Below are positions 8,383-17,451 of a DNA stretch of 64,000 bases, piece after piece. The notes beneath the pieces were generated by a model. The model was not told where the DNA came from, ran no database searches, and saw only the letters and a list, made by a program, of their open reading frames with translations. The stretch comes from Streptomyces caatingaensis. Lineage in GTDB: Bacteria; Actinomycetota; Actinomycetes; Streptomycetales; Streptomycetaceae. Where the stretch lies: contig NZ_LFXA01000002.1 of the NCBI RefSeq assembly GCF_001187435.1, forward strand, positions 682,001 to 746,000, given 5' to 3'. Both the position numbers and the translations under genes were made by a program. The number at the start of each line of letters is the position of its first letter. The stretch's first letter is position 1.

Positions 8383-9017
8383 CGCCCACTCACCCGGGAC
8401 GTGCGGCCGGGCGGGCGCGCGGCCTGGTGCACCTCCCCCAACCTCCCGACGGGGCGAGCACGTTGGCGGACCTCCCGGGCCCGGCGCCGCCGCCCCTTGT
8501 CCCCTCCTGTCCACCGGCTTTTCGGACCGCTCCGACCGGGCCTCGACACCCCGTGGAACGCCCCGCACGCCGTGCCGGCCGACGGCTCGCGGCCGGGTAC
8601 CGGTATTGCAGTAGCGACCGGGTGCGCCGATGCCGGGCCGGCGCTGCCCGCGCCCGATCGCGCAGGAAGGGGGAGCGGCCGCGCCCGGGCCGCACACCAC
8701 AGCGCACGTCCGTTGCGCCTCGCAAACAACGCCGGGCGGTACGGGGGCCGCCCGGCCCGCGCCCGCCCCGCAGGGGCCGAGGGGGTGCGTGGGGATGGCG
8801 CGATCCATGCGGTCGTCACCATGCTTGGCCGGATCGTTGCACGCGGTAACGGCCCCTGGTGGGAACATCATTTGGTGATCGTGGTGGGGCGCAGCGTGAC
8901 GGTCGGCGAGCCGTGCGGGTTCCTGGGGAGCGCGTGACATCCGGTGGGGCCCGCCCGTCACCGGGCCCCGCCGTCCATCAGCAGCTGGGGGTCCATGTGG
9001 CAGGGGGCCAGGCGTCC
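8383..9017. other. Intergenic region, 635 bases, no supported gene
   Basis: I see no convincing coding frame here. A small plus-strand frame at 8630-8878 has unnatural composition. The right end (about 8800-8940) probably carries the promoter of the membrane-protein gene; that gene could begin at an upstream GTG (8859 or 8937), in which case this gap is shorter. Confidence 0.4.
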
Positions 9018-9785
9018 GTGATCTCGGAGTGGGTGCTGCCCGCCGTCGTCTGCGCACCGGTGACCTGGGTGAGCCTGGTCTTCCGCTTCCGTGAGGAGGG
9101 GCGGCTCCTGGGCACGCTGCGGTCGGCGGCGCTCACCGTCGGCGTCGTCCTGTGGACGGCGGCGGTGGCGGCCGTGGCCGGCGGGCTGCTGCTGCCGCAC
9201 GCGGCGAGCGTGCCGCCCGCGGCCGTGGGGGCGGTGGCCGGCACGGGCGTGATACCGCGCGGCCGGGCCGAGCAGACCGGGGCGCGGGCGGTCCTGGCCG
9301 TACTGACGCTGGGCGACTCGCTGTTGCTGCACCAGCTCGCGCTGCGGCTGCGCAGCGACCGGGCGGACTGGTGCGACCGGATGGCCGAGGGGTTCCGGGA
9401 CTGCTGGGACCTGGACGCGTTCGCGGCCGACCTGAGGGACCACCTGCTGATGCGGGTCGACGTGCCGGGCCGCACCGCCCGGGCGCGTGCCGGCCTCCGC
9501 AAGGAGATCGCCGAGCGGCACGGCGAGGTCCGGTCGGCGGCGCAGAAGTGGATCACCGCGGAGACCAGGATGCAGAAGGCGTGCCAGCAGCAGGGGCGGC
9601 GCCCGGCGCCGGAGGAGGTCCGGGCGGTGCGGCGGGCGTTCGGCGAGGCGGAGCAGTATCTGCGGCACCTGCTGGAGCTGGGGCACGCCTACGGCAAGCG
9701 CAGTGACGCCCGCAGGCTCCTGGTGCTGAAGGAGCGGCACATGGCGTACGAGGAAGTGGACGACGCGGTGACGGTCGGGCGCTGA
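9018..9785 (+). CDS. Small membrane protein with helical cytoplasmic domain
   Basis: I do not recognise this family. With GTG at 9018 the product is 255 residues. Two hydrophobic segments lie near the N terminus (about 5-21 and 36-63), with a possible third around 90-110. The rest (about 115-255) is charged and rich in Arg, Glu and Ala, likely alpha-helical and cytoplasmic. In-frame GTG codons at 8859 and 8937 are alternative starts, the second with a GGGGAG ribosome site. The gene converges on a small XRE regulator 90 bases away. Such membrane/XRE neighbours are frequent in Streptomyces, but no partnership can be shown here. Confidence 0.65.
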   Translation: MISEWVLPAVVCAPVTWVSLVFRFREEGRLLGTLRSAALTVGVVLWTAAVAAVAGGLLLPHAASVPPAAVGAVAGTGVIPRGRAEQTGARAVLAVLTLGDSLLLHQLALRLRSDRADWCDRMAEGFRDCWDLDAFAADLRDHLLMRVDVPGRTARARAGLRKEIAERHGEVRSAAQKWITAETRMQKACQQQGRRPAPEEVRAVRRAFGEAEQYLRHLLELGHAYGKRSDARRLLVLKERHMAYEEVDDAVTVGR

Positions 9786-9875
9786 CGGCGGCTCGGGAGC
9801 CGCCGGTCGCGGCCCGGCGGCCGAACCCGTCCTCCGCTCCGGGGCCGCCCGGGGCGGGGGACGGGTGTCACCGGG

Positions 9876-10217
9876 TCAGGAGTCGTGGTGCGGGGCTCCC
9901 GTGGTCACGGGGAGCGGCGCGGCGGGTGAGGGTGCGGGGGCCGAGGACGCGCCCGAGGGTTCGGTGAAGGAGATCTCCACCCGGGCGCCGAGCGAGTCGG
10001 CGACGGCGGCGAGCGACTTGAGCGTCAGGTTCTCGCCGCCGGAGAGGATCTGGCTGACGCGTCCGGGCGAGACGCCCATGCGGTCGGCCAGGTCCTTGCG
10101 GGACATGCCGCGTTCGGCGAGCAGCCCGGCCAGCGAGGCGGTGGCCTGCCGGGCCAGCCTGCCGCCGGCGGGTGGTTCGGCGGTCGGGTCGTCCGCCGTT
10201 CTCGTGCGCCAGCTCAT
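9876..10217 (-). CDS. XRE-family DNA-binding regulator, 113 aa
   Basis: This is a short regulator with one Cro/cI-type helix-turn-helix at about residues 35-85: LLAERGMSRKDLADRMGVSP, then GRVSQILSGGENLTLKSLA. The C-terminal tail is Ala/Pro/Ser-rich and probably unstructured. ATG at 10217 is preceded by a GGGGGAAC ribosome site. A nested inverted repeat at 10279-10307 lies about 60 bases upstream and is a candidate operator. Targets are unknown. Confidence 0.85.
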   Translation of the reverse strand: MSWRTRTADDPTAEPPAGGRLARQATASLAGLLAERGMSRKDLADRMGVSPGRVSQILSGGENLTLKSLAAVADSLGARVEISFTEPSGASSAPAPSPAAPLPVTTGAPHHDS

Positions 10218-10278
10218 CGTTCCCCCCAGTCGCCTGCGGCTGATGCCGTCGGTTGTCCTTTCACCAAGGGCAGGATGC

Positions 10279-10307
10279 CACCTTTAGACGTAGCTAAAAG
10301 TCAGGTG
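10279..10307. promoter_or_regulatory. Nested inverted repeat, candidate XRE operator
   Basis: The inner repeat is TTTAG-6 bases-CTAAA (10283-10298). The outer arms CACCT (10279-10283) and AGGTG (10303-10307) flank it. The site is AT-rich for this genome and sits about 62 bases before the XRE start. The rest of the 517-base gap 10218-10734 shows no gene; its right end carries the GGAG ribosome site of the DUF4360 gene. Confidence 0.45.
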
Positions 10308-10734
10308 CGGGGCAAAAAGCCGGTCATCGCTCCTGAGTTGGCCGAACGTCACCGGGTGACCAGCGGGTTCACGGCACAGGGCGGATTTCGGCCAGATTCG
10401 CCGTGTCACTCCTGGAGGGGGCGTGAGGGGTGCCGCCGTGGGGCGTGCGAGTGACGGCGGGGGCGTGGAGGGCGTACGCCCCCGGCCCTAGCCAACCCCC
10501 GCGCCGCTTCCTATCATTCGAACGCTCCCCGTCCCAGCGGGCCGCGTGGATGTCATGAGCATGCCTTTCGACGCTCCTGACCTGCTCTTCTTCCGGCCCG
10601 TCCCCATGATTCCGGCGCCGGCCACGGCTGCTTCCGGCGTGCCCTCCGACCGGGCGGCCGCCCGGGCACGGCCGTCCCGGGATCCCTCTGTTCGTCCCTC
10701 GGGCGGACGCCCGAGGACAACCGATTGGAGCGCC

Positions 10735-11388
10735 ATGCCCGCAGGTCTGGTCACCGCCGGTGCGCTCGCGGCGATGTTCGCCTCGGCGTTCTCCACGCCC
10801 CACCCCTCCGCGATCACCAACCCGCCGCCGGACAAGATCGTGATAGAGATCGCGACCGTGAACGGGTCCGGATGTCCGGCCGGCACGGCCGCGGTGGCGG
10901 TCTCGCCCGACAACACCGCGTTCACCGTGACGTACAGCGAATACCTCGCCCAGGTCGGCGTGGGCTCCAAGCCGACCGACTTCCGCAAGAACTGCCAGCT
11001 CAACCTGGACGTCCACGTGCCGCAGGGCTTCACCTACGCCATCGCCCAGACGGACTACCGCGGCTACGCCAAGCTGGAGTCCGGGGCCTACGGAACCGAG
11101 AAGGCGTCCTACTACTTCCAGGGCTCCTCGCAGACGATGCCGGTCACCCACACCATCAGAGGCGCCTACGGGGACAACTGGCAGACCACGGACAAGATCG
11201 AGGTGGCCGAGATGGTCTGGGCCCCCTGCGGCGAGCGCAAGAACTTCAACATCAACACGGAGCTGAGAGTCTTCGGCGGCTCCTCCGACACCACCAAGAC
11301 CACGAGCTTCATGGCCATGGACTCCACGGACGGCAGCATCAACACCATCTACCACCTGGCCTGGAAGGAGTGCCCGGTCCGGCGGTAG
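10735..11388 (+). CDS. DUF4360 secreted protein
   Basis: This is a 217-residue exported protein. ATG at 10735 follows GGAG by five bases and begins with a short hydrophobic signal segment (MPAGLVTAGALAAMFASAF). The mature part matches the DUF4360 pattern I recall: an early GSGCPAGT motif, a YSEYLAQVG stretch, FRKNCQLNLDV, an ALF-free beta-rich core with many Tyr and Thr, and a terminal WKECPVRR. Four cysteines could form two disulfides. The family is common in actinobacteria and fungi and its role is unknown. A longer in-frame start at 10546 would add an implausible Pro/Arg-rich extension. Confidence 0.85.
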   Translation: MPAGLVTAGALAAMFASAFSTPHPSAITNPPPDKIVIEIATVNGSGCPAGTAAVAVSPDNTAFTVTYSEYLAQVGVGSKPTDFRKNCQLNLDVHVPQGFTYAIAQTDYRGYAKLESGAYGTEKASYYFQGSSQTMPVTHTIRGAYGDNWQTTDKIEVAEMVWAPCGERKNFNINTELRVFGGSSDTTKTTSFMAMDSTDGSINTIYHLAWKECPVRR

Positions 11389-11639
11389 GCCGGGACCGGC
11401 GGAGCGGGCGCCTCCGCGGCCCGGCGCCGGCCGCGGGGGCACCCGCCGTTCACCGTGACTTTTACGACCCGCCGACGCCGCGTCACCTGCGGTCATCGCG
11501 CTCCGCGAGCGGTCCGTGACCCAAGGGGTATAGACCTCTGGCGAAAATCGCGCGACTGTGGGGAAAACCACTGCGCGGACCGGCCGGCTCCCCCACGCCA
11601 TCAGGCACCCGCGCTCCCCCCTCGACAGCCCTGAGCCCC

Positions 11640-12212
11640 ATGCCTGCTTCCAGCCGCGACATCCTGAGCCCGTCGTGCCCGGCGGACGTCTTCCCCGGTG
11701 CTCCGCAGCCGGTCGTCCCGGAACCGGTCGTCCCGTGGCCGTCCGGCTCTCCCGCGACGGGCGGCCTCCGCTCCCCGCGCCTGCCCGGCCCCGTCCGCCC
11801 ATGGCTGCCCGAGCTCCCCGCGCCCGCGCCCGCCCGCACCCTCTCGCTGCCCGCGTCCCCGCGCTCCGCGGCCCTGGCCCGCCGGTTCTCCCGGCTGCTG
11901 CTCGCCGAGTGGGGGCTGGACGACCTGGCGGACGACGCCGTCCTGCTCCTGTCGGAGCTGGTGACCAACGCCGTCGTCCACGTCCCCGAGGGCTCCGGCG
12001 GCGTCGAGCTCGCCCTCACCCGCACCTCCGCCCACCTCCTCGCCCAGGTCACCGACTGCGGCAGCGCGCTGCCCGCCTGCGCCCCGGCCCGCGACGACAG
12101 CGAGGGCGGACGCGGCATGTGGCTCGTCGAGCAGATCGCCGACCAGTGGGGCCACCACGCCTCGCCCGGCGGCAAGACGGTCTGGTTCGCCCTGCCCCTG
12201 CCCGCCGCGTAG
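11640..12212 (+). CDS. RsbW-like ATP-binding regulator (HATPase)
   Basis: This 190-residue protein belongs to the GHKL ATPase/anti-sigma kinase-like group that is abundant in Streptomyces. The first 65 residues are Pro-rich and poorly conserved. The ATPase domain follows, with the N-box ELVTNAVVHVP, a VTDCG strand and the glycine box GGRGMWLVEQIADQWG. Such proteins can phosphorylate anti-anti-sigma factors or hold sigma factors inactive. A PP2C phosphatase gene lies 165 bases downstream on the same strand, suggesting a partner-switching module. The target sigma or antagonist is not identified. The stop-proximal KTVWFALPLP is typical. Confidence 0.85.
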   Translation: MPASSRDILSPSCPADVFPGAPQPVVPEPVVPWPSGSPATGGLRSPRLPGPVRPWLPELPAPAPARTLSLPASPRSAALARRFSRLLLAEWGLDDLADDAVLLLSELVTNAVVHVPEGSGGVELALTRTSAHLLAQVTDCGSALPACAPARDDSEGGRGMWLVEQIADQWGHHASPGGKTVWFALPLPAA

Positions 12213-12377
12213 CCCCGCCCCGGGACGCGGGCAGGGGTGGGGGGAGGAAATCCCCGCCCCACCCCTCACTCGCGCACCAGGCTGCGCACTGCGCCCCATC
12301 CGAGAGACCATGGAGAGCGCCGCGGCGCGCACCGCCGGGAACGCGCGCGAGAGGCGCGGGCGCGAGGAGGACCCTCC

Positions 12378-14453
12378 ATGGGCAGCACCGACGCACACCG
12401 CCCGGCCCCCGGCCGGGACGGCGGCGGCCAGGACGGCGGCGTGAGCGGCCTCCTCGACGTGCTGAGCGTGGCCGCCGTCGTCCTGGACCGCGACGGCCGC
12501 ATCGTCCTGTGGAGCCCGCAGGCCGAGCAGCTCTTCGGCTGGACGCCGGCCGAGGCGCTCGGCCAGTACGCCGCCCGGCTGCTCGTCTCCGAGGACGACA
12601 TGGACGTCGTCCTCGGCCTCTTCTCCCGGGTCATGGGCGAGGGCGAGAGCTGGGCCGGGGTCTTCCCCGTCCGGCACAAGGACGGCCGTCCCCGCCTCGT
12701 CGAGCTGCGCAACGTCCGCCTGGAGGACCGGCACGGCGCCTTCTACGCCCTCGGCATCGCCACCGACCACGAGGTCCTCAACAAGGTCGAGCGGGACCTG
12801 GCGCTCTCCATGCGCCTGGTGGCGCAGTCCCCGATCGGCCTCGCCGTGATCGACACCGACCTGCGCTACGTCATGGTCAACCCGGCCCTGGAGCGGATCC
12901 ACGGACTGCCCGCCGAGGAGCACGTCGGCCGCCGCGTCCGCGACGTCCTGCCCTACATCGACGCCGACACCAGCGAGCGCGCCATGCGGCGGGTGCTCGC
13001 CACCGGCCGGCCGCTGCTGGACCGGTTCGTCACCGGCGGCCTCGCCGGGGCCGCCGACGACCGGGCCCGGCTCGTCTCGTACTTCCGCCTGGAGGACGCG
13101 GGCGGCCACGTCCTCGGCCTCGCCGCCTCCGTCGTCGACGTCACCGACCGCCACCGCGCCGACATCGCCGCCGGCGAGGCCCGCCGCCGGCTCGCCCTGA
13201 TCGCCGACGCCTCCGTGCTCATCGGCACCACCCTCGACCTCGACCAGACCGCCCGCGAGCTCGCCGAGGTCGTCGTGCCCGACCTCGCGGACGTCGCCGC
13301 CGTCGACGTCCTCGACACCGCCCTGGAGGGCGGGCGCGCCGCCCCGGCGGACAGCAGGGCCGCCGCCATCCGGGCCCTCGCCGTCGCCTCCGCCGGCACC
13401 GCCGGGGCCGCCGACGCCGCCCGCGCCGCCGACCCGCCCGGCGAGATCGCCCACTACCCGGCCGACCGCCTGGTCACCCGCTGCGTCACCACCGGACGCC
13501 CCGTCCACCTGCCCCGCGTCGGCACCCGCGACCTGCCCCACATCGCCCGCGACCGCACCTCCGCCGCCGTCCTCGCCCGTGCCGGACTGCACTCCTACGT
13601 CGCCGTCCCGCTGATCGCCCGCGGCGAGGTGCTCGGCGCCCTCGACCTCAAACGCACCGACAACCCCGTCCCGTTCGGCGACGACGACGTCGTGCTCGCC
13701 GGCGAACTCGCCGCCCGCGCCGCCGTCTGCATCGACAACGCCCGCTGGTACCAGCGCGAACGCGCCACCGTCGTCAGCCTCCAGCGCACCCTGCTGCCCC
13801 AGCGCCCGCCGAGCCCCGTCGGCCTCGAAGTCGCCCACCGCTACCAGCCCGCCGGCGCCGCCGGCCAGGTCGGCGGCGACTGGTTCGACGTCGTGCCGCA
13901 GGACGGCGGCCGCAGCGCCCTGGTCGTCGGCGACGTCATGGGCAGCGGCATCACCGCGGCCGCCGCCATGGGCCAGCTGCGCACCGCCGCCCGCACCCTC
14001 TCCGGCCTCGGCCTCGACCCCGCCCAGGTGCTGCGCCACCTCGACCAGGCCGCCACCGGCCTCGGCCAGCTCATCGCCACCTGCGTGTACGCCGTCTACG
14101 ACCCCGGGGAGGGCTGCTGCCGCGTCGCCAACGCCGGGCACCTCCCGCCCGTCCTCCTCCGCGACGGCCGCCCGCCCGTCCTGCTCGACCTGCCCACCGG
14201 CGCGCCGCTCGGCGTCGGCGACGTCCCCTTCGAGAGCGTCGTCGTCGACCTGCGGCCCCGCGACCGGCTCGTCCTCTACACCGACGGACTGGTCGAGACC
14301 AGGGACGAGTCCATCGACGACCGCCTCGCGGCGCTCGTCCGGGTCCTGGGCGGCGCCCGGCGCGGCCTGGAGGAGACCTGCGACCTGCTGCTCTCGACCT
14401 TCCGCCTGGGCAACGAGGACGACGCGGCCCTGCTGATCGCCGAGGTCAGCTGA
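12378..14453 (+). CDS. [11 protein letters not shown]2C (SpoIIE-type) serine phosphatase
   Basis: This is a 691-residue signalling phosphatase. Two PAS domains occupy about 24-140 and 143-262, a GAF domain about 275-450, and a SpoIIE/RsbU-type PP2C domain about 480-690. Metal-binding motifs are visible: GGDWFDVV, GDVMGSG and YTDGLVETRDE. ATG at 12378 has a GAGGAGGA ribosome site; frame upstream of it is poor. These enzymes dephosphorylate anti-anti-sigma factors and so release sigma factors in response to signals sensed by PAS and GAF. The RsbW-like gene just upstream is a plausible functional partner. The 3' end overlaps the convergent XRE gene by 8 bases. Confidence 0.93.
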   Translation: MGSTDAHRPAPGRDGGGQDGGVSGLLDVLSVAAVVLDRDGRIVLWSPQAEQLFGWTPAEALGQYAARLLVSEDDMDVVLGLFSRVMGEGESWAGVFPVRHKDGRPRLVELRNVRLEDRHGAFYALGIATDHEVLNKVERDLALSMRLVAQSPIGLAVIDTDLRYVMVNPALERIHGLPAEEHVGRRVRDVLPYIDADTSERAMRRVLATGRPLLDRFVTGGLAGAADDRARLVSYFRLEDAGGHVLGLAASVVDVTDRHRADIAAGEARRRLALIADASVLIGTTLDLDQTARELAEVVVPDLADVAAVDVLDTALEGGRAAPADSRAAAIRALAVASAGTAGAADAARAADPPGEIAHYPADRLVTRCVTTGRPVHLPRVGTRDLPHIARDRTSAAVLARAGLHSYVAVPLIARGEVLGALDLKRTDNPVPFGDDDVVLAGELAARAAVCIDNARWYQRERATVVSLQRTLLPQRPPSPVGLEVAHRYQPAGAAGQVGGDWFDVVPQDGGRSALVVGDVMGSGITAAAAMGQLRTAARTLSGLGLDPAQVLRHLDQAATGLGQLIATCVYAVYDPGEGCCRVANAGHLPPVLLRDGRPPVLLDLPTGAPLGVGDVPFESVVVDLRPRDRLVLYTDGLVETRDESIDDRLAALVRVLGGARRGLEETCDLLLSTFRLGNEDDAALLIAEVS

Positions 14454-14940
14454 GCCCGTACGGACCCGGGGGCCCCGGTGGCGCCGTCCGCCCCGGCGGA
14501 CGCCGCTGCTCCGGCGGCAGGGCGCGCAGGACGCCGCGCGCCTGGGCGGCGGAGTCGGCGATGTCCGTCAGCAGGTGGCAGAGCAGGTCCACGTGGGCCG
14601 CACATCCGGCCTCGCGGCCCGAGCTGGCCTCCAGCTCCATGTTGACCTGCTGGAAGACCTGTTCGTCCAGGAAGTAGGCGTCCCGCGCGATGCCCAGGCT
14701 GTAGCAGACCTTGAGCAGCGTCTCCAGGGTGAGGTTCGACCCGTCCGCCGACTCGGCGTGCGAGAGCGTCCGCTTGGAGACCCCCGCCCGCTCGGCGAGC
14801 CCGGCGAGGGTGAAGGGACCGTCGGGATGGTGGTGGCGTATGTAGCGCAGGCGACGCGCTATGTCGCCCTTCGCCGCGTTGATCCGCTCCTCCAGGGAGG
14901 AGTGTCCCCGGGGCTCCGCCGTCCCGCCCCCCTGATGCAT
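14446..14940 (-). CDS. XRE-family transcriptional regulator, 164 aa
   Basis: A Cro/cI-type helix-turn-helix sits at about residues 25-85 (FTLAGLAERAGVSKRTLSHA, then SNLTLETLLKVCYSLG). A C-terminal alpha-helical region with Cys and His (HVDLLCHLLTDIADSA) follows, then a Pro-rich tail. ATG at 14940 fits the promoter-like elements about 90-115 bases upstream; a longer frame to 14991 is possible. Family relatives in Streptomyces often regulate adjacent developmental or secondary metabolism genes, but I cannot assign a target. It converges on and slightly overlaps the PP2C gene. Confidence 0.85.
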   Translation of the reverse strand: MHQGGGTAEPRGHSSLEERINAAKGDIARRLRYIRHHHPDGPFTLAGLAERAGVSKRTLSHAESADGSNLTLETLLKVCYSLGIARDAYFLDEQVFQQVNMELEASSGREAGCAAHVDLLCHLLTDIADSAAQARGVLRALPPEQRRPPGRTAPPGPPGPYGLS

Positions 14941-15029
14941 CGTCCGACCTCTCACCCACCGCTCCGACCCCTGGACTCTAGCGCCCCGCACGGGGGTGCG
15001 ATGTCAACTCCCGGGCGGGGTCGCCGCTC

Positions 15030-15056
15030 TATGTAAGTGATTGTCCAATTTGTCAA
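15030..15056 (-). promoter_or_regulatory. Candidate promoter of the XRE gene
   Basis: On the minus strand TTGACA (15056-15051) is followed after 15 bases by TACATA (15035-15030). The stretch is unusually AT-rich for this genome and lies about 95 bases upstream of the XRE start. Spacing is shorter than the usual 17. The rest of the 515-base gap 14941-15455 has no credible gene; plus-strand frames there are GC artefacts. Confidence 0.4.
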
Positions 15057-15167
15057 TGTAGAAGGCCGAACAGGACCGACTTTAGGCGCAATACATTGCG
15101 ATTCCGGTGCAGCAAGTTGCAATCCCCGGATGCGGATGGCTAACGTCCCGGTCGTGCGGTCGGCGGC

Positions 15168-15196
15168 CGCTCAAAGCCACGGGGGTGCTTTGAGCG
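15168..15196. terminator. Hairpin downstream of Lrp gene
   Basis: A perfect 10-bp stem CGCTCAAAGC / GCTTTGAGCG (15168-15177 and 15187-15196) has a 9-base loop. It lies about 260 bases beyond the Lrp stop and could end that leftward transcript. It has no clear T-run. Confidence 0.4.
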
Positions 15197-15455
15197 TCGC
15201 CGGCCGTATCGCTGTGTCCTCCCGGCGGCCCGGCCGCGCTCCCCTCCCGCCCTCTCCCGCCGCGCGTGAGTGCATCCGTCACCGCGCGGCGTTCCCCTGG
15301 CGGAACCCGTCGGCCGCGGCGGACTCCCGTGCCCTTCGCCGGTCCGCGTGGAAGCCTTCGGCGGGAACGGAATGGTCACCGGTTCCCGCTGGAGGTCCGC
15401 ATGTCCCGCCCCGCATCCCGCGTCCCGCGGCCGTACGCGCCGCACACCCGCGTCC

Positions 15456-16472
15456 TCAATCCCCTTCCGGAGCGGCGCCGTACGGCCGCCCCGCCGGGAT
15501 CCCGCAGCGCTTGGTCCGGCGGACGACCGGCTGGGCCTCGGCCTCCAGCACGCCCGGGAGCCGTTCCGTCCGCTCCGTCAAGTACCGTGCGAGGTCAGGG
15601 GTGTTGCGGCACACCACCATGGCCACGAGGTTGCCGCCCCCCGTCGTCCGCGCCGCGAAGGCGACTTCGGGGTCGGCGGCGAGCGCGCGCGAGGCGTCGG
15701 GCAGCCGCCCGGGGCACACCTTGAGCCAGAGCACGGCCTCCAGGCCGTAACCGAAGAGCGCGGGCGGGACGTCGACGGAGAACCGCACCGCGCCGCGCGA
15801 GCGCAGCCGCGTCAGCCGGCGCCGGACGCTCGCCTCCGACCAGCCGGTGAGTCCGGCGAGCCGGGCGGCGCCGGTGCGGCCGTCCCGGGACAGGGCGCTC
15901 ACCAGGCGCCAGTCGTCCTCCTGGAGCGGGACGGGCCCGCCGCGGTCCTCCTCCGGCGCCGCCGCACCGAGGCCGGCCACCTCGTCCCCGCTCAGGGCGG
16001 CCGTGCGGACCGGCCATCCCGACTCCCCGGCGACGACCGCGAGGACGCACTGCGGCGTGACGACGGCGGAGGCGGGGACCGCTCCCAGCGCCCGCCGGAG
16101 GGCGGTGTCCTCCTCGCCGGGCGGCGTGCGCACGAGGCAGGTGACCTCGGTGCCGGCGGCGAGGACGCCGACCCAGGACACCTCGGGGCGCCGCGCCAGC
16201 CGCCCGGCCAGGGTGGGGGCGGCCGCGCCCGCCCGGCGGATCCTCACCAACCAGTCGGTGAGACCGACGCGTTGACTGTCCGGCATCCCCACGACGCGCA
16301 GCCCGGACGACTCCGTGAGACGGCGGAAGCGGTGCCCCAGCGTCCGGTCCGGCACACCGATCACCGAGGCGATGCGGCTGAGCGGCGCGCGGCCGTCGAC
16401 CTGGAGCGCGTGGATCAACTTCCGGTCGACCGGGTCGAGTCCGGGTCCGTACACCACCGCAGGCCGACGCAT
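15456..16472 (-). CDS. Lrp/AsnC-family regulator, double-domain form
   Basis: This 338-residue regulator contains two Lrp-type units. Each has an AsnC helix-turn-helix (LDPVDRKLIHALQVDGRAPL near residue 12; EDDWRLVSALSRDGRTGAARL near 190) followed by an effector-type alpha/beta domain. It ends PVVRRTKRCGI. ATG at 16472 lies 43 bases from the divergent methyltransferase gene, so it probably controls that gene and itself. It is clearly a paralogue of the regulator at 19336-20355, with the same layout and similar ends. The ligand is unknown. Confidence 0.88.
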   Translation of the reverse strand: MRRPAVVYGPGLDPVDRKLIHALQVDGRAPLSRIASVIGVPDRTLGHRFRRLTESSGLRVVGMPDSQRVGLTDWLVRIRRAGAAAPTLAGRLARRPEVSWVGVLAAGTEVTCLVRTPPGEEDTALRRALGAVPASAVVTPQCVLAVVAGESGWPVRTAALSGDEVAGLGAAAPEEDRGGPVPLQEDDWRLVSALSRDGRTGAARLAGLTGWSEASVRRRLTRLRSRGAVRFSVDVPPALFGYGLEAVLWLKVCPGRLPDASRALAADPEVAFAARTTGGGNLVAMVVCRNTPDLARYLTERTERLPGVLEAEAQPVVRRTKRCGIPAGRPYGAAPEGD

Positions 16473-16504
16473 TCCGCTTCCCCGTTTCCACGAAAGACCG
16501 ACAA

Positions 16505-16534
16505 GGGAGACAACGATGAGGGAGACAACGATGA
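16505..16534 (+). repeat. 15-bp tandem duplication of ribosome site plus start codon
   Basis: The unit GGGAGACAACGATGA occurs twice head to tail (16505-16519 and 16520-16534). Each copy contains a GGGAG ribosome site and an ATG, and both ATGs are in the same frame, so the methyltransferase has two equivalent initiation sites five codons apart. Confidence 0.9.
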
Positions 16535-17355
16535 CAGAACTCTTCGACCCGGTTTCCGTCACCGCCCGGCTGACCGCCGCCGAACGCGCCCGTGAGGCGC
16601 GCCGCGCGGACCGGCTCTTCGACGACCCGTGGGCGGACGCGCTGGCCGGGCCGGCCGGGCGCGAACTGCTGGCGGAGTTCCGGGGGTCGCTCACGACGGA
16701 GATCCCGGTCGTCCCCGTCCGCACCCGCTTCTTCGACGAGGCGCTGCTGGACGCCTGCGGCGCCGGGATCCGGCAGGTCGTCCTCCTGGCCGCCGGCATG
16801 GACACCCGCGCGCTCCGCCTCCCCCTCCCCGAGGGGACCGTGGTCCACGAACTGGACCGCCCGGACCTGCTGGCGCTCAAGGACGGCCTCCTGCGCGGCG
16901 CGTCCGCCGCAGGCCGTCGCCGGGTGGCCGTGGGGACCGACCTGGCGGGGGACTGGACGGGTGCCCTGCTCGACGCGGGCTTCCGCGCGGACCGGCCCGC
17001 CTGCTGGGTCGCCGAGGGACTGACCCCGTACCTCGACGAGGCCGCCGTGTCGGGCCTGCTGGACCGCGTCACCGCCCTGTCGGCCCCCGGCAGCCGGGCG
17101 GTGGTGGACTTCGCCGGCCGGTCGCTCCTCGACAGCCCCGCGCTGGCGCCCATGCTCGCGCTCTTCCGCGAACGCGGCATGACGTGGCGGTACGGCCACG
17201 AGGAGCCCGAGGAGCTGTTCGCCCGGCGCGGCTGGCGCGCCGGGGCCGCCCGCCTGGGAACCGCCGGCTCCCGGCTCGGCCGGTGGCCCTTCCCGGACGC
17301 GCCCCGCGGCACCCCCGGCGTTCCGCAGGGTTACCTGGTCACCGCCGTGCGGTGA
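16516..17355 (+). CDS. SAM-dependent methyltransferase (leucine carboxyl methyltransferase-like)
   Basis: This is a 279-residue protein of the class I SAM methyltransferase group with PPM1/leucine carboxyl methyltransferase similarity, frequent in actinobacteria. It opens with DPVSVTARLTAAERAREARR, continues with FFDEALLDACGAGIRQVVLL, and has the SAM-binding AAGMDTRALRLPLPEGT strand followed by VHELDRPD; WVAEGLTPYL is another hallmark. Two equivalent ATG starts exist (16516 and 16531) because of a tandem duplication; the second gives MTELFDP. It is divergent from a double-domain Lrp regulator. Family members often O-methylate carboxylates in secondary metabolism, but the substrate here is unknown. 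Confidence 0.88.
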   Translation: MRETTMTELFDPVSVTARLTAAERAREARRADRLFDDPWADALAGPAGRELLAEFRGSLTTEIPVVPVRTRFFDEALLDACGAGIRQVVLLAAGMDTRALRLPLPEGTVVHELDRPDLLALKDGLLRGASAAGRRRVAVGTDLAGDWTGALLDAGFRADRPACWVAEGLTPYLDEAAVSGLLDRVTALSAPGSRAVVDFAGRSLLDSPALAPMLALFRERGMTWRYGHEEPEELFARRGWRAGAARLGTAGSRLGRWPFPDAPRGTPGVPQGYLVTAVR

Positions 17356-17451
17356 GCGCGCCGACCGGCCGGCCGGGCAGCGGGGGTACAGTGGGGGATC
17401 GCCCTTGACCTGCACAAACGCAGGCAGGGAGCCGAGATTCAGGAGTGCCCG

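Noticed and set aside
8630..8878. A small plus-strand frame of 82 codons
   Set aside because: No ribosome site, Pro/Arg/Ala-rich, no resemblance to a known small protein.
6643..9057. An 804-codon minus frame opposite the ATP-grasp gene
   Set aside because: Shadow frame. It covers the intergenic region too, but has no motif or start context.
15037..15750. Plus-strand frames between the XRE and Lrp genes
   Set aside because: They continue into antisense of the Lrp gene and show no coding signature.
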